A stretch of 64,000 nucleotides of DNA, from the NCBI GenBank assembly GCA_032622095.1, contig CP136061.1:174243692-174307691 (forward strand), read 5' to 3'. This document shows, piece after piece, positions 41,161-54,218 of the stretch. Source of the stretch: Siphonodentalium dalli. Lineage: Eukaryota; Mollusca; Scaphopoda; Gadilida; Siphonodentaliidae. Position numbers and translations under genes: made by a program. Within the stretch, counting starts at the first letter, position 1, and each line of letters begins with the position of its first letter. The notes beneath the pieces were generated by a model that saw only the letters and a program-made list of their open reading frames with translations, made no database searches and had not been told where the DNA came from.

Positions 41161-43215
41161 GTGCGGAAAGCTAAATTATTGTGAACTGCTCTATTATCAT
41201 CAGGGGATATAGGTAATTCTCTCGTTCAAATTTGACTTTATAATCCTGCAAAATGCGAATCTGCTTGTACAGCGTAAACCGGAACCCGGCACCCAGCGCG
41301 CGGTGTATTATGGGAATTGGTGAAATCGAATATTGTTGACCACCATACTTGAATGTGTGTTCAAATCTTTTCAATAGTTACTATAAAGACAAAGTCGCGG
41401 GGCATCGTGCCAGTGGACTTTTGATTAAACTTGAATGAGAATATCGCCGAGAAAGTGACATACAATCATGTTCACTCAAACAACGGTATACGATGTAGCA
41501 AATCATGTTCATTGCTACACAGTCCTCGTGCTGACGTAATTCGCTGCACCTGGCATTTGAGAGATACAGATGCGCGCAAAAATAACGGCGATTAACAAGT
41601 TCCCAATCAGGGGTTTTATTCACTTTTTTGTGGCAATGTTCGTAAGATTACTACTGTAAATGGGCATATAATAGGTTTACCTCTTAATGATATAAATATA
41701 TGAATAATATGATATAGGTAATCAACTGACCACATTGGTAATATTTATTGTCTTGTCAAAGTTACCCAAGTGTGTCAGTGTATGACCTGCTTATACTGAG
41801 ATTTGTACTGAATTTCTACCCATGCCGTTTCTGACGGAATTATTAATTGAAGGTCACATTAATTTTCGCAGTTGAATTCACACAACATGTCCAGAAAAAA
41901 AGTGGTCGGATTAATTTGAATGGACATGTCTTCCAATGCAAATCGCCTGAGTAAACGTTACAGTTGCAAATATAGTTGGGTGTGACTTAATAATGCAGTA
42001 TTGGGAACAATACGTATTTATCTGGCTGAAGATATATTTATAGAATGTTGGTCTATTTTTCAATTTAAAAAAAATCAAGTGTAGCCGTATTAAAGAAAAC
42101 AACATTCATTTACAGCTACTTATAACTAGTAGCCCATATAGGCCTATGCACGTGTACGCTTGTCAGTTAAATATGACTGCTTCGCGTATAACCTTTGCAC
42201 TGGAGATTTGTATCGAAATTTCCTGCGCTCTTTTAATTTTTACTATCCATCAGGATTCATGAACAAACTACGGAACGCTCTTTATTAAATTGTTAGGAGT
42301 AAAGCCGAATTAAAGCCGGGACCTAATGTATCTAAAATGTAATATGCAAATAAGTGTTTCGGAATATAAAAAAAATATGTCATTCTATGGCGATAACTAG
42401 ATTCGAAAATTGGCAGTATTATATACTATTACGACTGTATTATGTTCCCCTACTTGCGAAAAGTTGGGGGGGGGGGGTCCACAATAGGCAACATATATCA
42501 TATATTTAAGTGAAATATAAAGGATGCATGCAGTCACACCTCATCGCATATTCTGGTCGTTAGCTAACGAAAACGGAATCCACAAAAGACATGCACTTTG
42601 CATGGGCAGAGCTCGATTTAACCAATCAGTGGTAACTCCATTCAGACTGAGATAGAGGCCGGGTGGGAACAATACCTGAAATACTATGATTGACGTCGGT
42701 GTTTGTTTGTTGTCTAACCAATCGCAATGCGACTATTAATGAAAGAAGTCAGTAGGCCTACACGCATTGCACGGACTTCAATGGGGAGGACAGTGTTGAC
42801 ATTGCAAACAGTGTCAAACTGACATCATTGCTATAATTAACTAGGTCAGCCGTGAACTTGTCCAGTGTCATGGAACTTGTTATACATGTAGCGATAATTG
42901 CGCACTCTCGTGTCAAATATATATGAGTACATGTCAGGAGGTTTATATAGGGTACCGGTACTCACTCCCTGCATGCCATATATATGTACATGATTCGTGC
43001 TTGTGAATTAAAACACGTTTTGACTATATAGCTGTGGCAATGAATGCTTGATGAAGCCATACCAAGATTCGTCAAAGAAAAGTGTTTTAATTGCTGTATT
43101 GTTTTTATTAAGTTAATAAACACTGTAAACCTAATAAATAAACGAACCCAATAGCAATAGACCTATATACTCTAGTATGCGGTGATGTTTACGATTTTAC
43201 CGGCCCGACACCCAT
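41161..43215. other. Interior of the large TIR element, right half, copy A
   Basis: No coding region supported. 41752-43215 is paralogous to 46910-48315. A G tract of about 12 lies at 42466. Short open frames at 41171-41374 and 41381-41623 show no domain. Confidence 0.6.
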
Positions 43216-44249
43216 GAATATATTCCGCAAATTTTCCGGAACGAGGCCCGCATGCATTCAAATTCCGATAACGTTAGGGTGAATTCCGCAATTATTTCCG
43301 CAAATTCCGAAAGAGGAAACTAAAATTCCGATAACGTTGGGGTGAATTCCGCAATTATTTCCGCAAATTCCGAAAGAGGAAACTAAAATTCCGATAACGT
43401 TGGGTTGAATTCCGCAATTATTTCCGCAAATTCCGAAAACGTCGGACGTATTCCGAAAAAAATCCGCAAACGTCGTCTTCTTTTCCGCAAACCTTAGCGC
43501 TATTTTCCGAAAGAAGGAACGTAATTACCGAAAAATTTCCGCAAACAGTTTTCCGCAAAGTGTTCATAACGTCATTTGTTTTCGGAAAATACTTTCGGAA
43601 TTCCGCAAAGACTTTTGAGACGCTCCCTAAGGGACTTTGTCAAATTAATAATGGAAATTCCGCTGGAGAACAGAGTTTTTTCTCTGCTCTCCTATCAAAA
43701 ACACTGGTCTCCACTTGTGAAATTTAAATGCACACCAGGGTTTTTTCTATGCTGTAAACTCTGGTGGTAATTAAAGCCAACTCCGTCCAAATTGACAGAA
43801 ACTCTACTGTTGCGAGAGCGGAAACTCCGATGATGTCAGAGCTGAAACGGATTGGTATTACGCTCCACTGTTATTATAACTAAACTCCGTTGTGAGCGGT
43901 AACTCCGATGAGGTCAGATCTGAATGGCCACAACAGTACAAAACCCTGCTAGTTTAAATCTACTGGAGAAACTCCACTGTAAATCAAGTCCACTGATGTA
44001 GTATAAGGGAAAATCAATTGATCAGTCATGATCCACGGCCAAAAGCTGGGCCAAGTGTCAATTCACAAGTGGGCACAGTATTGCTGGGCGATATTTCAAT
44101 ATGTACTGTACATATGATATAAAATTATGACATAAAAATTAAATATATTGAAACGGCCATTTGTATCATTTAATAACACGGTTGTAACTTGTAAAACAAA
44201 TCACTAATGATATTTTTTAATATATAGCAAGCTAATATCGATCTAAAGG

Positions 44250-44410
44250 GTCGTGTTTTGATGCAAAACCGATAACCGACCAATAGCCGATGTACATCGG
44301 TTAAACCATTGGACGACCAATGCGACAGACGAGACGTCGTCGTGAAAAATGCCCGATGGTTCGACCGATGGCATCACAATGGTTGACCGATGGACTGACC
44401 GATTGCGACA
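44250..44410. repeat. Cluster of CCGATGG-type motifs
   Basis: Motifs ACCGAT, CCGATGG and ATCGGTT recur in both orientations immediately before the paralogous copy B begins. Architecture like the subterminal zones of the other TIR elements. Confidence 0.55.
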
Positions 44411-47400
44411 AATCTCGAGACAAGATGCATCACAAACGCGCACCTGACACACAAGGCATTAAAGGGATTGTTAATCAGCACTGTAAATATAATTGCTCGA
44501 ATCAACAAACAAACGTGCTATATTTTAATATGATCATTCAATACACTGTATCCACAGTTTTATAAACTCTTCTATCATTACGATAGTTTTATCAGAATAG
44601 TTTTACTATTATTGTTTTATATACCCAATATACTGGGGTGCTTCTCACCTAATTGAGGGATTTCCATAACAAGCAATTAGCTACCGCGCTTGACAAAACA
44701 AGTGGTGCGGTTTGTGTTTCCACCGCGGCCGAACTGCAACAACATCGCGGCCGCACCGGCTAACTGCAGTTGGTCCGCGGTTTAATTGCCATTCGGCCGC
44801 GGTGTAGGCCTATACTTGCCGTCCGGCCGCGGTATACTTGCCGTTCGGCCGCGATGTACTTGCCGTTTTTAGAATGATGTTGAGAAACACAAAGAGGGCA
44901 CTATAAATGTGGTTTGATTGCGCCCATTGTTTAGCCAGACGATCTATTCAGTGTGTTTGAGATCTGATACGTCGGGCGACAAGGTGTGATAATCTTATAA
45001 GTATATATAGTCAACGTCCTACCGGTATACTGTCATAAACCCAAGGTTAATTATTAGGTGACACGGATGTGATGTTGCCGACAACAAGCTCCCTACAGAT
45101 TTGGTAGCACGTGTCTATTTCAGAAGTAAGCATTTGAATGCCTATGCACAAATGATCGCTTCATATTTGAGAATTGACTCACCAGTCTTCCATTAATTTT
45201 TAAGAGCCTGTCATTTAAGACTGATTATGAAATAAGCTAGGATTATGACTTGTTGTCGCATCCGCCCTCCTTTGAACTGTTTGTTCATGTTTAAACATTT
45301 GTTATTGTGATGTTCTGTTTTCTCTTGTTTAAATAAAAACAAAATTACACTAATTTAAACTATTATTTGGTTTGAAATTACATTGACTACATCCGCCCAT
45401 GTGGGCCTCCTTTTGGAATTTACTGCCGGCCAGAATTTTCTTCACAATGAAAAATAAAGAGCGTTTGTGCGTGGTAAGGTATTTTTCGCCCCCGAACATT
45501 TTATGAACCTAACGGGCTTGTTACATGAGCCGGGACAACTCGGCTAGCCGAGTCAACTGCCCTGCGAATCGGGGATTTAATTTCGAATCACGAGAATGAT
45601 TCGCGAATTGAATCGAATCTTGAATCGAATCTACACCTTTCGCGGACATCGAAATTTAGCATGATTGTACCGGAGAAAAGTTGAACGAACACCATTAGAT
45701 TCGTGTAAATCATAAACAATATGGCCGTGGTTTCAATATGGGGATAATTGTTTTCAAAACGTCGATTAAAGGTTTTGTTAAAGCTGGTGGTGTAGTGGTA
45801 GCACAACTTTTTCTGGCTTGGCATTCCACGAGAGCCAAGGATATCGCCACTTGATTTCTCTCAAACCATTCCATAAGCATAAATGTACTATTAAATCTGG
45901 TTGACACATCCAAGTGGTGGATCAGACTCCTTGAGATTTTTCGTTTCACAACTTTCATTATGGGCTGGGTCTGAAGTTTGCGCCTGATGCTTATGTAATG
46001 CAGCCAGTCCGACGGTTGAGGCATTAAAAAATCCAGAAATCTTGTGTACTGCCTTTATAAGATCATTTGTAGCTGGTTGTGCATTCAGCGCTGCATTAAT
46101 GGCCAGCTGTAGTTTGTGGGCAGCTCAACCCATCCAGGAAATTCCCAGCTGACGTGCTGTGCATGGCATCACATTCGTTGTGTCCGTGGTGGCGAACATG
46201 ACCCTATACTTAAATCCAACCCACATTTAACAAACTGAGCTCTGATCAGTTTCTCTGTAGCATTTGCCGTGTGATCGGCTTCATTGTCCTCTAAATTGAT
46301 CACGGACAAACATCTTGTGACAAACTTCCATTCGATGCTTACATAATGGGTGGTCAGCACAAGATAATTACTGTTGTTGTATAGAATCATGATCATCTAC
46401 TTGCGAATTTTCTGGAAGTTCAACTTTCGGCTTTTTAAAATTCTCCATCTGTATCGTTCTCTCAAACAGAGCGGGATGCTTCCGCTGGACATGCAGCCTA
46501 AGGTGTGCTGTTGTACCCGTGGGTTGAACAGTCAAAAGCGTGGGGCAGTGCTTACACCCATATTTGTTCTCGCCTTTTAATAAATTGAACAGGCAACGAA
46601 ACTCAGCCATTTTGGTTTTGTATTATTTTGTAAACACGCGCCTCAGGAATTCAGAATTACGTCACTTTAATAGTCATTACAACATTACCTACCTGTATAT
46701 TAATAGTGGTCGACGCAGCGATCCGTTTGATCTCGATGTCTCGAGCCGCACGATTATTTCTTTGTTTATAGGGCATAACAATATGGTTGTTTTCATCGGG
46801 TTATGACAGTTGATTGCCTATATATGATGTCTGATCATGAATGATTCGAAAATACTCGAATCGGACAGTCGAATCAAATCGAATCTCAAGCTTCGCAGGG
46901 GCGTATGTCAAAGTTACCCAAGTGCGTCAGTGAATGACCTGCTTATACTGAGATTTGTACTCAATTTCTACCCATGCCGTTTCTGACGGAATTATTAATT
47001 GAAGGTCACATTAATTTTGGCAGTTGACTTCACACAACATGTCCAGAAAAATTGGTCGGATTAATTTGAATGGACATGTCTTCCAATGCAAATCGCCGGA
47101 GTAAACGTTACAGTTGCAAATATAGTTGGGTATGACTTAATAATGCAGTATTGAAAATAATATGTATTTATCTGGCTTAAGTTCCATAATATGTTGGTCT
47201 ATTTTTCAAATTTATAAAAATCAAGTGTAGCCTAATTAAAGAATTTTTATTATTTACAGTACTTATTTAGTAGCCCATATTATGCACTTGTAGACTTGTC
47301 AGTTAAATATGACTTCGCGTATAACCTCTGCACTGGAGATTTGTATCGAAATTTCCATTCAGGTGACTGCATGCGTGCTGAAGTAAAGCTGAGACCTAAT

Positions 47401-48620
47401 ATATCTAAAATCTAATATGCAAATAAGTGCTTCGGAAGATAAAAACTATGTCATTCTATTGTGAAAACTAGATTCGAAAATTGACAGTATTATAATACTA
47501 TTAATACCACTGTATTGGGTTCCCCTAATTGTGAAAGGTGGGGGGATCCACGCATGCATATTATAAATGATCTAAATGCAATAGGCAACATATATCATAT
47601 ACTTTAAGTGAAATGTAAAGGATGCAGTCACACTTCATCGTATATTCTGGTCGTTATGTAACGAAATCGGAATCCACAAAAGACATGAAATTTGAGAAGA
47701 GCTTGATTTAACCAATCACAGTTGTAACTCAATTCAGACAGGGAAAGAGGGCGGGGATCTACACTTGTTGATACTATAATGATTGACGTCGGTGTTTTTT
47801 GTTTTGTGTGTCATTTGCCCTCTGATAATTGATTTCTGTATGCGGTACAACGGAACCCTTTGATATTTGTCGTCTTTTGTCAGTTAGATTTCCGGTTGGT
47901 TGCTTTGATGCACCTTGCTGTGTTTTAGTTGCATGTTATGAACAGTGGCCGGCCAAGTTGTATCAAATGTGTTGCCATTACAAACAGTGTCAAACTGACA
48001 TCATTGCTATAACTAGGTCAGCCGTGCGCACTCTCTTGTCAAATATATCTGAGTACATGTCAGGAGGTTTATATAGGGTGCCGGTACTCACTCCCTGCAT
48101 GCCATCATACACACTCGTGCTTGTGAATTAAACACGTTTTGACTATATAGTTGTGGAAATGACTGCTAAATGAAGCCATACCAAGATTCGTCAAGGAAAA
48201 GTGTTTTAATTGCCGTATTTTTTTTATTAAGTTAATAAACACTGTAAATGCCACCCGGCAATAGTCATAGATCTATACTCTATATTATGCGGCGATGTTT
48301 ACGATTTTACCGGCCCGACACCCATGAATATATTCCGCATGCATTCAAATTCCGATAAAGTTGTGGTGAATTCCGCAATTATTTCCGCAAATTCCGAAAG
48401 AGGAAACTCAAATTCCGATAACGTTATGGTGAATTCCGCAATTATTTCCGCAAATTCCGAAAACGTCTGACGTATTCCGAAAAAACTAAGCGCTATTTTC
48501 CGAAAGAAGGAACGTAATTTCCGCAAAATTTTCGAAAACAGCTTTTCGCAAATTGTTCATAACGTCATTTGTTTTTGGAAAATGCTTTCGGTATTCCGTA
48601 AAGACTTTTGAGACGCTCCC
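44405..48620. mobile_element. Paralogous right half of the large TIR element (copy B)
   Basis: Parallels 39170-43627. It lacks the piggyBac-like MITE, has fewer minisatellite units, gains about 310 bp at 45033-45343, and carries a hAT transposon at 45559-46900 where copy A has the foldback repeat and LINE tail. It ends in the same TIR (GAGACGCTCCC-TAA, 48610-48623). Its TTCCG-motif zone is 48330-48610. Confidence 0.8.
45559..46900 (-). mobile_element. Decayed hAT transposon with BED finger
   Basis: The termini CCCTGCGAATCGGGG and, inverted, TTCGCAGGG enclose the element; CGAATCGAATC motifs fill the subterminal zones. The minus strand encodes a BED zinc finger at 46368-46610 (YGCKHCPTLLTVQPTGTTA, HLRLHVQRKH) and transposase pieces at 46169-46396 (VTRCLSVINLED) and 45710-46024 (HHLDVSTRFNSTFMLMEWF, close to the hAT phrase DVxTRWNSTxxML). 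Large parts of the catalytic region are deleted and the frames are broken. BED-hAT transposases cut and paste with 8-bp duplications, which are not clear here. Confidence 0.8.
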
Positions 48621-48623
48621 TAA

Positions 48624-48918
48624 CCGTCCGCTAATTACAGTGCTTTTATGACAAAACATTGTATAAACACAATTAATTGATCTCTTTATAGGGACCTTGT
48701 CAAATTACAAGTTGAATTACGCCGGAGAACGCAGTTTTTTGCTCAGCTAAAAACTCCGGCTTGTGAAATTTAAACGCACACAGGAGTTTTTCCTCCGCTG
48801 TAAACTTTGGTAGTAATTACGGCTAACTCCGTTCAAATTGGTAGAAACTCTGCTGAAACCAGAGCGGTAACTCCGATGTCAAAGCTGAAACCGGAGCGGT
48901 ATACCAAACTCCGCTGTT
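48624..48918. repeat. Second left end of the GGGACCTTGTC TIR family
   Basis: GGGACCTTGTCAAATTACAA at 48691 is followed by ACTCCGG/CCGGAG motifs to about 48918, paralogous to 43631-43990. It is truncated by the Helitron-like array. Confidence 0.7.
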
Positions 48919-48999
48919 ATCTCATATATATTTTGAAGACCTCTGTCTGTTTGTTTGTCTGTTTGTCTGCCATTTATACAAATCTACGATTCTCGACCG

Positions 49000-49460
49000 A
49001 TCGGGACGAAACTTGGTACGTGTGTGTAGTTTGACCAGGCGGTCGACGTTGTCGTATTGGCGAGCCCGTGCGGCGCCCGCTTCGCGCATGCGCAGACGAG
49101 ATCTCGGAAACGGATGGAGCTATCGATTTGAAATTTGCTATGTGAATGTACCTTGCCCCGGATACGAATTTTATCGGGTCGCCGAGCCCGTGCGACGCCA
49201 GCTTCGCGCATGCGCAGACAAGATCTCGGAAACGGGTGGAGCTATCGACTTGAAATTTGCTATATGAATGTATCTTGCCCCGGATACGAATTTTATCAGG
49301 TCGCCGAGCCCGTGCTGCGCAAGCTTTGCGCAAGCTTCGCACATGCGCAGACCAGATCTTGGTATGTGAATGTATCTTGCCCCGGATACGATTTTATCGG
49401 GTCGCCGAACCCGTGCGACGCCAGCTTCGCGCATGCGCAGATCAGAAACAGGTAGAGCTA
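49000..49460 (+). repeat. 122-bp tandem repeat inside Helitron-like unit 1
   Basis: Three to four copies carrying CGCGCATGCGCAGAC, GATCTCGGAAACGG, CTTGCCCCGGATACG and TTTTATCGGGTCGCCGAGCC. One further copy is in unit 3 (51340-51530). Open frames here are by-products of the CpG-rich repeat. Confidence 0.85.
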
Positions 49461-49718
49461 TCGACTTGAAATTTGGTTTTTGAATAGCCCGGACAACGTC
49501 GGGCTCATCGGCTAGTCTACTATATATTTTGAGAACTATGTATATATGTATATATATATGTGTGTGTATGTGGGAACTTCATAGAATCGAAAACGGCTGG
49601 TCGGATCGAGCTCAAACTTCCTATCTAAGGGTAAAATCCCATGGACACTGTCGGCGTCGCGTTTTGGAGAAGCTCAGAGCACCCGTTCTCCACTCTCAGT
49701 CACAAAAAAACGGCACTG

Positions 49719-49719
<1 letters not shown>

Positions 49720-49760
<41 letters not shown>
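49720..49760 (+). repeat. 41-base G homopolymer
   Basis: GGCACTGC is followed by 41 G. Sister units have GGCACTGCGGGGGTTAA or GGCACGGCGGGGGTTAA (five G) at the same place, so the tract expanded in this unit. Confidence 0.9.
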
Positions 49761-49761
<1 letters not shown>

Positions 49762-52639
49762 GATAATTTAATGAGCGTTGTATATGACGCGTCGCTATAA
49801 AAGAGTGTTTGTTTACAATTCAACTCAACGTTATCGCTCGAAATTTATTATGCAGAGAGATATACAGGAGTGCTTTCCTATGCGGAGAGATTTATTGGAA
49901 GTCAGGGTTCACGAAGGGATTAATTGACTGTCTGCTCTTTGCGGGGTTGGGGTTCACAACGGGATTAATTGACTGTCCGCTCTTTGAGGGGACTATTGAC
50001 CATCTCGTAAGGGTGGACAACCTCTGTCAGGGGCTGCTCAATGGCCACGGGCAGGTTAAAAAAAATCATACCTCTTCTGGGTCTGGGCGTGTATAGACAT
50101 GAGCGTGTTGTGTAATTCTTACGTACTTGTGGCTTCCTAAGAACGCGGATCGGGTAAGTTTTTCCGCCCTAGGTGAGCTCAAACTTCGTATATAAGTGTA
50201 AAAACACACAGGGATCGTCGACGTCGCATTTTCTTTTAGGGACGGATACTGCATGTTGTGTGAAACGGGGGAAATTTTCATCGGGTCAGTCTTAACCTTC
50301 AAACGGGTACCCACAAATTATATATTGTGACCCCGACATGACCTTGACCTTGAAAATTATCAATTCAAGGTCAAATCGGGTAAAATATTGAAAAACCCAA
50401 TATTAACTCATTGAAAAACACAAAAAAACATAAAAAATTGTCATGTTTCGGACGAACGCCGCCAGTGGCGGGCTAACCTGCTAGTCTAGACTATATATTT
50501 TGAGACTTCGTATATATATATGTATGTATGTACTTCATAGAATCCAAAACGCGTGTAAAGATTGAGCTCAAACTTCCTATGTAAGTGTCAAATCCCACCG
50601 ACACGACCGTGGTCGCGGTTTAGAGAAGCTCAGAGCACCCGTTCTCCAATCTCAAATCACTGCAAAGGCACGGCGGGGGTTAATCAAGTGATTATTTAAT
50701 GAGCGTTTGTTTTTGACGCATCTCTATAAAGAGCGTCTGTTTCCCATTCAACGTTATTCGCATCTGCAGAGTTATACGGGAACGCAAACGTTATCACTCA
50801 AAATTTATTCCCTGCGAGCACGGATGGCGCGCTTTGTTTTTACAGTATATACCTTCGGTATATACCGAAATCATCCCACATAATCACGAATATAGCATCA
50901 GATTTCTCCCCAGATATACCGTTATAAAGCTACTGGAATCTGCCAATCTACGGGAAATTCCAGGGAATGCCGATTGAGCTCAAACTTGCTACCTACGGGA
51001 AGTGTCATATATATGAGTGTGTCCTTTATAGACTCTAACCGATTGAGCTCAATCTTGCTAAATAAGAAAATAGCCCCCAAGCCGTAAATATCAACAACAA
51101 CGATATTGCTACCTACGGGGAGCAACGTTATTAGCATCTGCAGAATTATGCAGAGAGAAAGTGCTTTCCTATTTTTAGAACGCAACACATGTTTACGTCG
51201 CGTTGGTGATTGAGGTTCACAACGGGGTTAATTGACTGTCCGCTCTTTGCGACGATGAGGTTCACGGCGGGGACTATTGACCAACACTCACAATTTCGTC
51301 TTTTGCATCAGATACCAACACCTCGACCGATCAGGACGAAACTTGGTACGTGAGTGTAGTTTGACCAGGTGGTCGTCGCTGTCGTATTGGCGAGCCTGTG
51401 CGACGCCCGTGCAGCGCATGCGCAGACGAGATATCGGAAACGGGTGGAGCTATCGACTTGAAATTTAGTATGTGAATGTATCTTGCCCCGGATACGAATT
51501 TTATCGGGTCGCCGAGCCCGTGCGGGCTAACCTGCTATTTAAAACTTAAAAATTGTCATGTTTCTGACTATTGTTGCCGGTGGCGGGCTAACCTGCTAGT
51601 CTACTATATATTTTTAGGGTTCCGTATATATGTATATATGTGTGTGTGTGTGTGGGTACTTCATAGAATCTAAAACGGCTGCGCGGATCAAGCTAAAATT
51701 TCGTATATAAGGGTAAAAACACACGGGGACCGTCCACGTCGCATTTTGGACAAGCTCTGAGCACTCATTCTCCACTCCCAATCATCAAAATCACTGCAAG
51801 CGGCACTGCGGGGGTTAAGGCATCAACGATCTTTATATCGACCATATTTGGAGTCGTTAACCGACTAACGCTCTTTATTGCCATCGACGTTGCTAAACGG
51901 TTACCCATGCATACGAAAATACGGACGCAAAACGCGAAATGCATTTATCTCATTTAAAAAGGCAGAATTAACGTGTTGTGTGATTTTTATGTCTGTCGTT
52001 CCTAGGAACGGGGGAAATTTTCAATCTTACCTCTTTTAGGGACGGGTGCTGCGTGTTGTGTGAAAACAAAAAATGCGTGTTGTGTGATTCTTATGTCTGT
52101 CGTTCCTAGGATCAGTTTTTCCGCCCGATGTACCTTAAATCATACCTCTTTTAGGGACGGGTACTGCGTGTTGTGTGATTCTTATGTCTTCTTCACCTTA
52201 ATCGGGTAATCTATATATATATTTTGAGAACTACGTATATATATATATATGTGTGTGTATATATATATATGTGTGTGGGTACTTCATAGAATCGAAAACG
52301 GCTGCGCGGATCAAGCTCAAATTTCGTATATAAGGGTAAAAACCCACGGGGATCGTCGACGTCGCATTTTGGACAAGCTCTGAGCACTCATTCTCCACTC
52401 CCAATCATCAAAATCACCGCAAACATGGCGGGGGTTAATCGGGTTGATATTCGCTCGCGATCCAATAGGCGTAACTCTACATTTTTTTATATCTGTATAT
52501 GTATATTTTTATATCCATATTCACTTCAAACTGCTAAACCCGTTGAGCCAAAACTTGCTAATACCTTCCAAAATATAGAATTTACATTTTCTCATATATA
52601 CATTTCTTGTTACGGCTGAAAATCTTTGTCTATTTTCGA

Positions 52640-53200
52640 TACTTTCATATAAACAAGCTCTAAACTTACACCCCTCAATTCGTGCTAACTCACGCACCTT
52701 ATATGGCTGCTAAAATTTAGTAAATACGAGGCACTGTGATACGTCCCAGAATCTGACGGGACTTCCACTGCCTCAAGCCGTGAATACCAACAACAACGAC
52801 ATTGTTGGACTCGCCAAGCTGTGAATGCCAACAACAACGACGTTGGCGAGAACGCAGCTTATATGGCTGCTAAAATTTAGTAAATACGAGGCACTGTGAT
52901 ACGTCCCAGAATCTGACAGGACTTCCACTGCCTCAAGCCGTGAATGCCAACAACAACGACATTGTTGGACTTCCACTGCCTTCTCCTTTGACCATCTCGT
53001 AAAGGTGGGGGGTCACCCCAAACCGTGAATGCCAACAACAACGACATTGTCACAATGCTATTTTCTCTTTGCGGCAATATGAGAATCTTCGGGTGGCACC
53101 CAAGCCGTGAATGCCAACAACAACAACGACTTTGTTGGCGAGAAAATCATTAGTTAAAATGGGTGGCACCCAAGCCGTGAATGCCAACAACAACGGCATA
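52640..53200 (+). repeat. CCGTGAATGCCAACAACAACGAC repeats and a 159-bp duplication
   Basis: The phrase GTGAATGCCAACAACAACG (or GTGAATACC) occurs seven times. 52697-52790 and 52856-52950 form a direct duplication at 159 bp. The repeats lie within Helitron-like unit 5. Confidence 0.8.
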
Positions 53201-54218
53201 CCTCTTTTAGGGACGGGTATCATAAGGCAGAATTAACTCATCGGAAAACAAAACATGCATGTTGTGTCATTCTTATGTCTGTCGTTCCTAGGAACGGGGG
53301 ATATACCTCTTTTAGGGACGGGTATTGCGCGTTGTGTGAAAACAAAAAATGCGTGTTGTGTGATTCTTATGTCTGTCGTTCCTAGGAATAGGGGAAATTT
53401 TCATCGGGTCAGTCTTAACCTTCAAACGGGTACCCACAAATTATATATTGTGACCCCGAACAGACCTTGACCTTGAAAATGATCAATTCAAGGTAAAATC
53501 GGGTAAAATATTGAAAAACCCAAAATAAAAAAAAAACATAAAAAATTGTCATGTTTCGGCCCAACGCCACCAGTGGCGGGCTAACCTGCTAGTCTATTAT
53601 ATATTTTGGGAGATCTGTGTGTGTGTCTGTCTGTCTGTGTTCGCGATGGACTCGAAAACGGCCAAGCCGATTTCTATGAAACTTGGTATATGGGGGCACT
53701 TTCGGCCGGGGAGTGGCATGGGCTTATTAATTTGCCCGTGCGACGTGACCTTGACCTTGATATCGGGTCATTTCAAGGTCGAACGCCCGAGTATCACGGG
53801 ATTTCGATGAAAATTAGTGTCTGGGGATACTTTCGTATGGGGAGTGTCGTAAGCCTATCCGTTTACCCATGCGACGTGACCTTGACCTTGAAATCGGGTC
53901 AATTCAAGGTCAAATCGCGAATTTATGGGATTTCGACGAAATTTGATATGTGGGGTTACTTTTGTCCACTGAGTGTTTTGGACGGGTCAAATCGTGACCC
54001 CGACCTGTCCTTGACCTTCAAAATGATCAATTCGAGGTCAAATCGGGTAAAACTGGATGTATTTCGACGGGTACTTTTGTCCGGGCAGTGTTTTGGACGT
54101 GTCAAATCGTGACCCCACCTCACCTTGACCTTCAAAATGGACAATTCAAGGTCAAATCGCGCAATTCGCCGAAAAGCAGAGAGGAAACAGCCCGGACGAA
54201 GTCGGGTCCACCTGCTAG

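Larger units (their letters stand above)
33149..43627. mobile_element. Large Harbinger-like TIR element (10.5 kb) with TAA target duplication
   Basis: Left end TAA-GGGAGCGTCTCAAAAGTC, right end GACTTTTGAGACGCTCCC-TAA; the TIR continues into TTTGCGGAA. Both subterminal regions (33165-33450 and 43220-43610) are packed with TTCCGCAAA, TTCCGAAA and AACGT motifs. No transposase is seen. Nested inside are a second TTCGGCG-motif element (33478-39152), a Jockey-like LINE, a piggyBac-like MITE, minisatellites and a LINE tail. A second right half of the family lies at 44405-48620. Confidence 0.82.
48920..54218 (+). mobile_element. Head-to-tail array of six Helitron-like units
   Basis: Units start TCTA(C)TATATATTTTGAG and end CTAG, with CTAG|TC junctions at 49515/49516, 50484/50485, 51599/51600 and 53592/53593, a truncated junction near 52210, and a final CTAG at 54215-54218. 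A GC-rich hairpin lies 8-14 bp before each end (for example CCCGGACAACGTCGGG, CCCGGACGAAGTCGGG, CGCCGCCAGTGGCGGG). TC start, hairpin and CTRR end are the Helitron hallmarks. No Rep/helicase frame exists, so all units are non-autonomous. Confidence 0.78.

Noticed and set aside
48974-49469. Several overlapping open frames rich in Arg and Ala on both strands
   Set aside because: They come from the CpG-rich 122-bp tandem repeat in a Helitron-like unit; no splice or start context.
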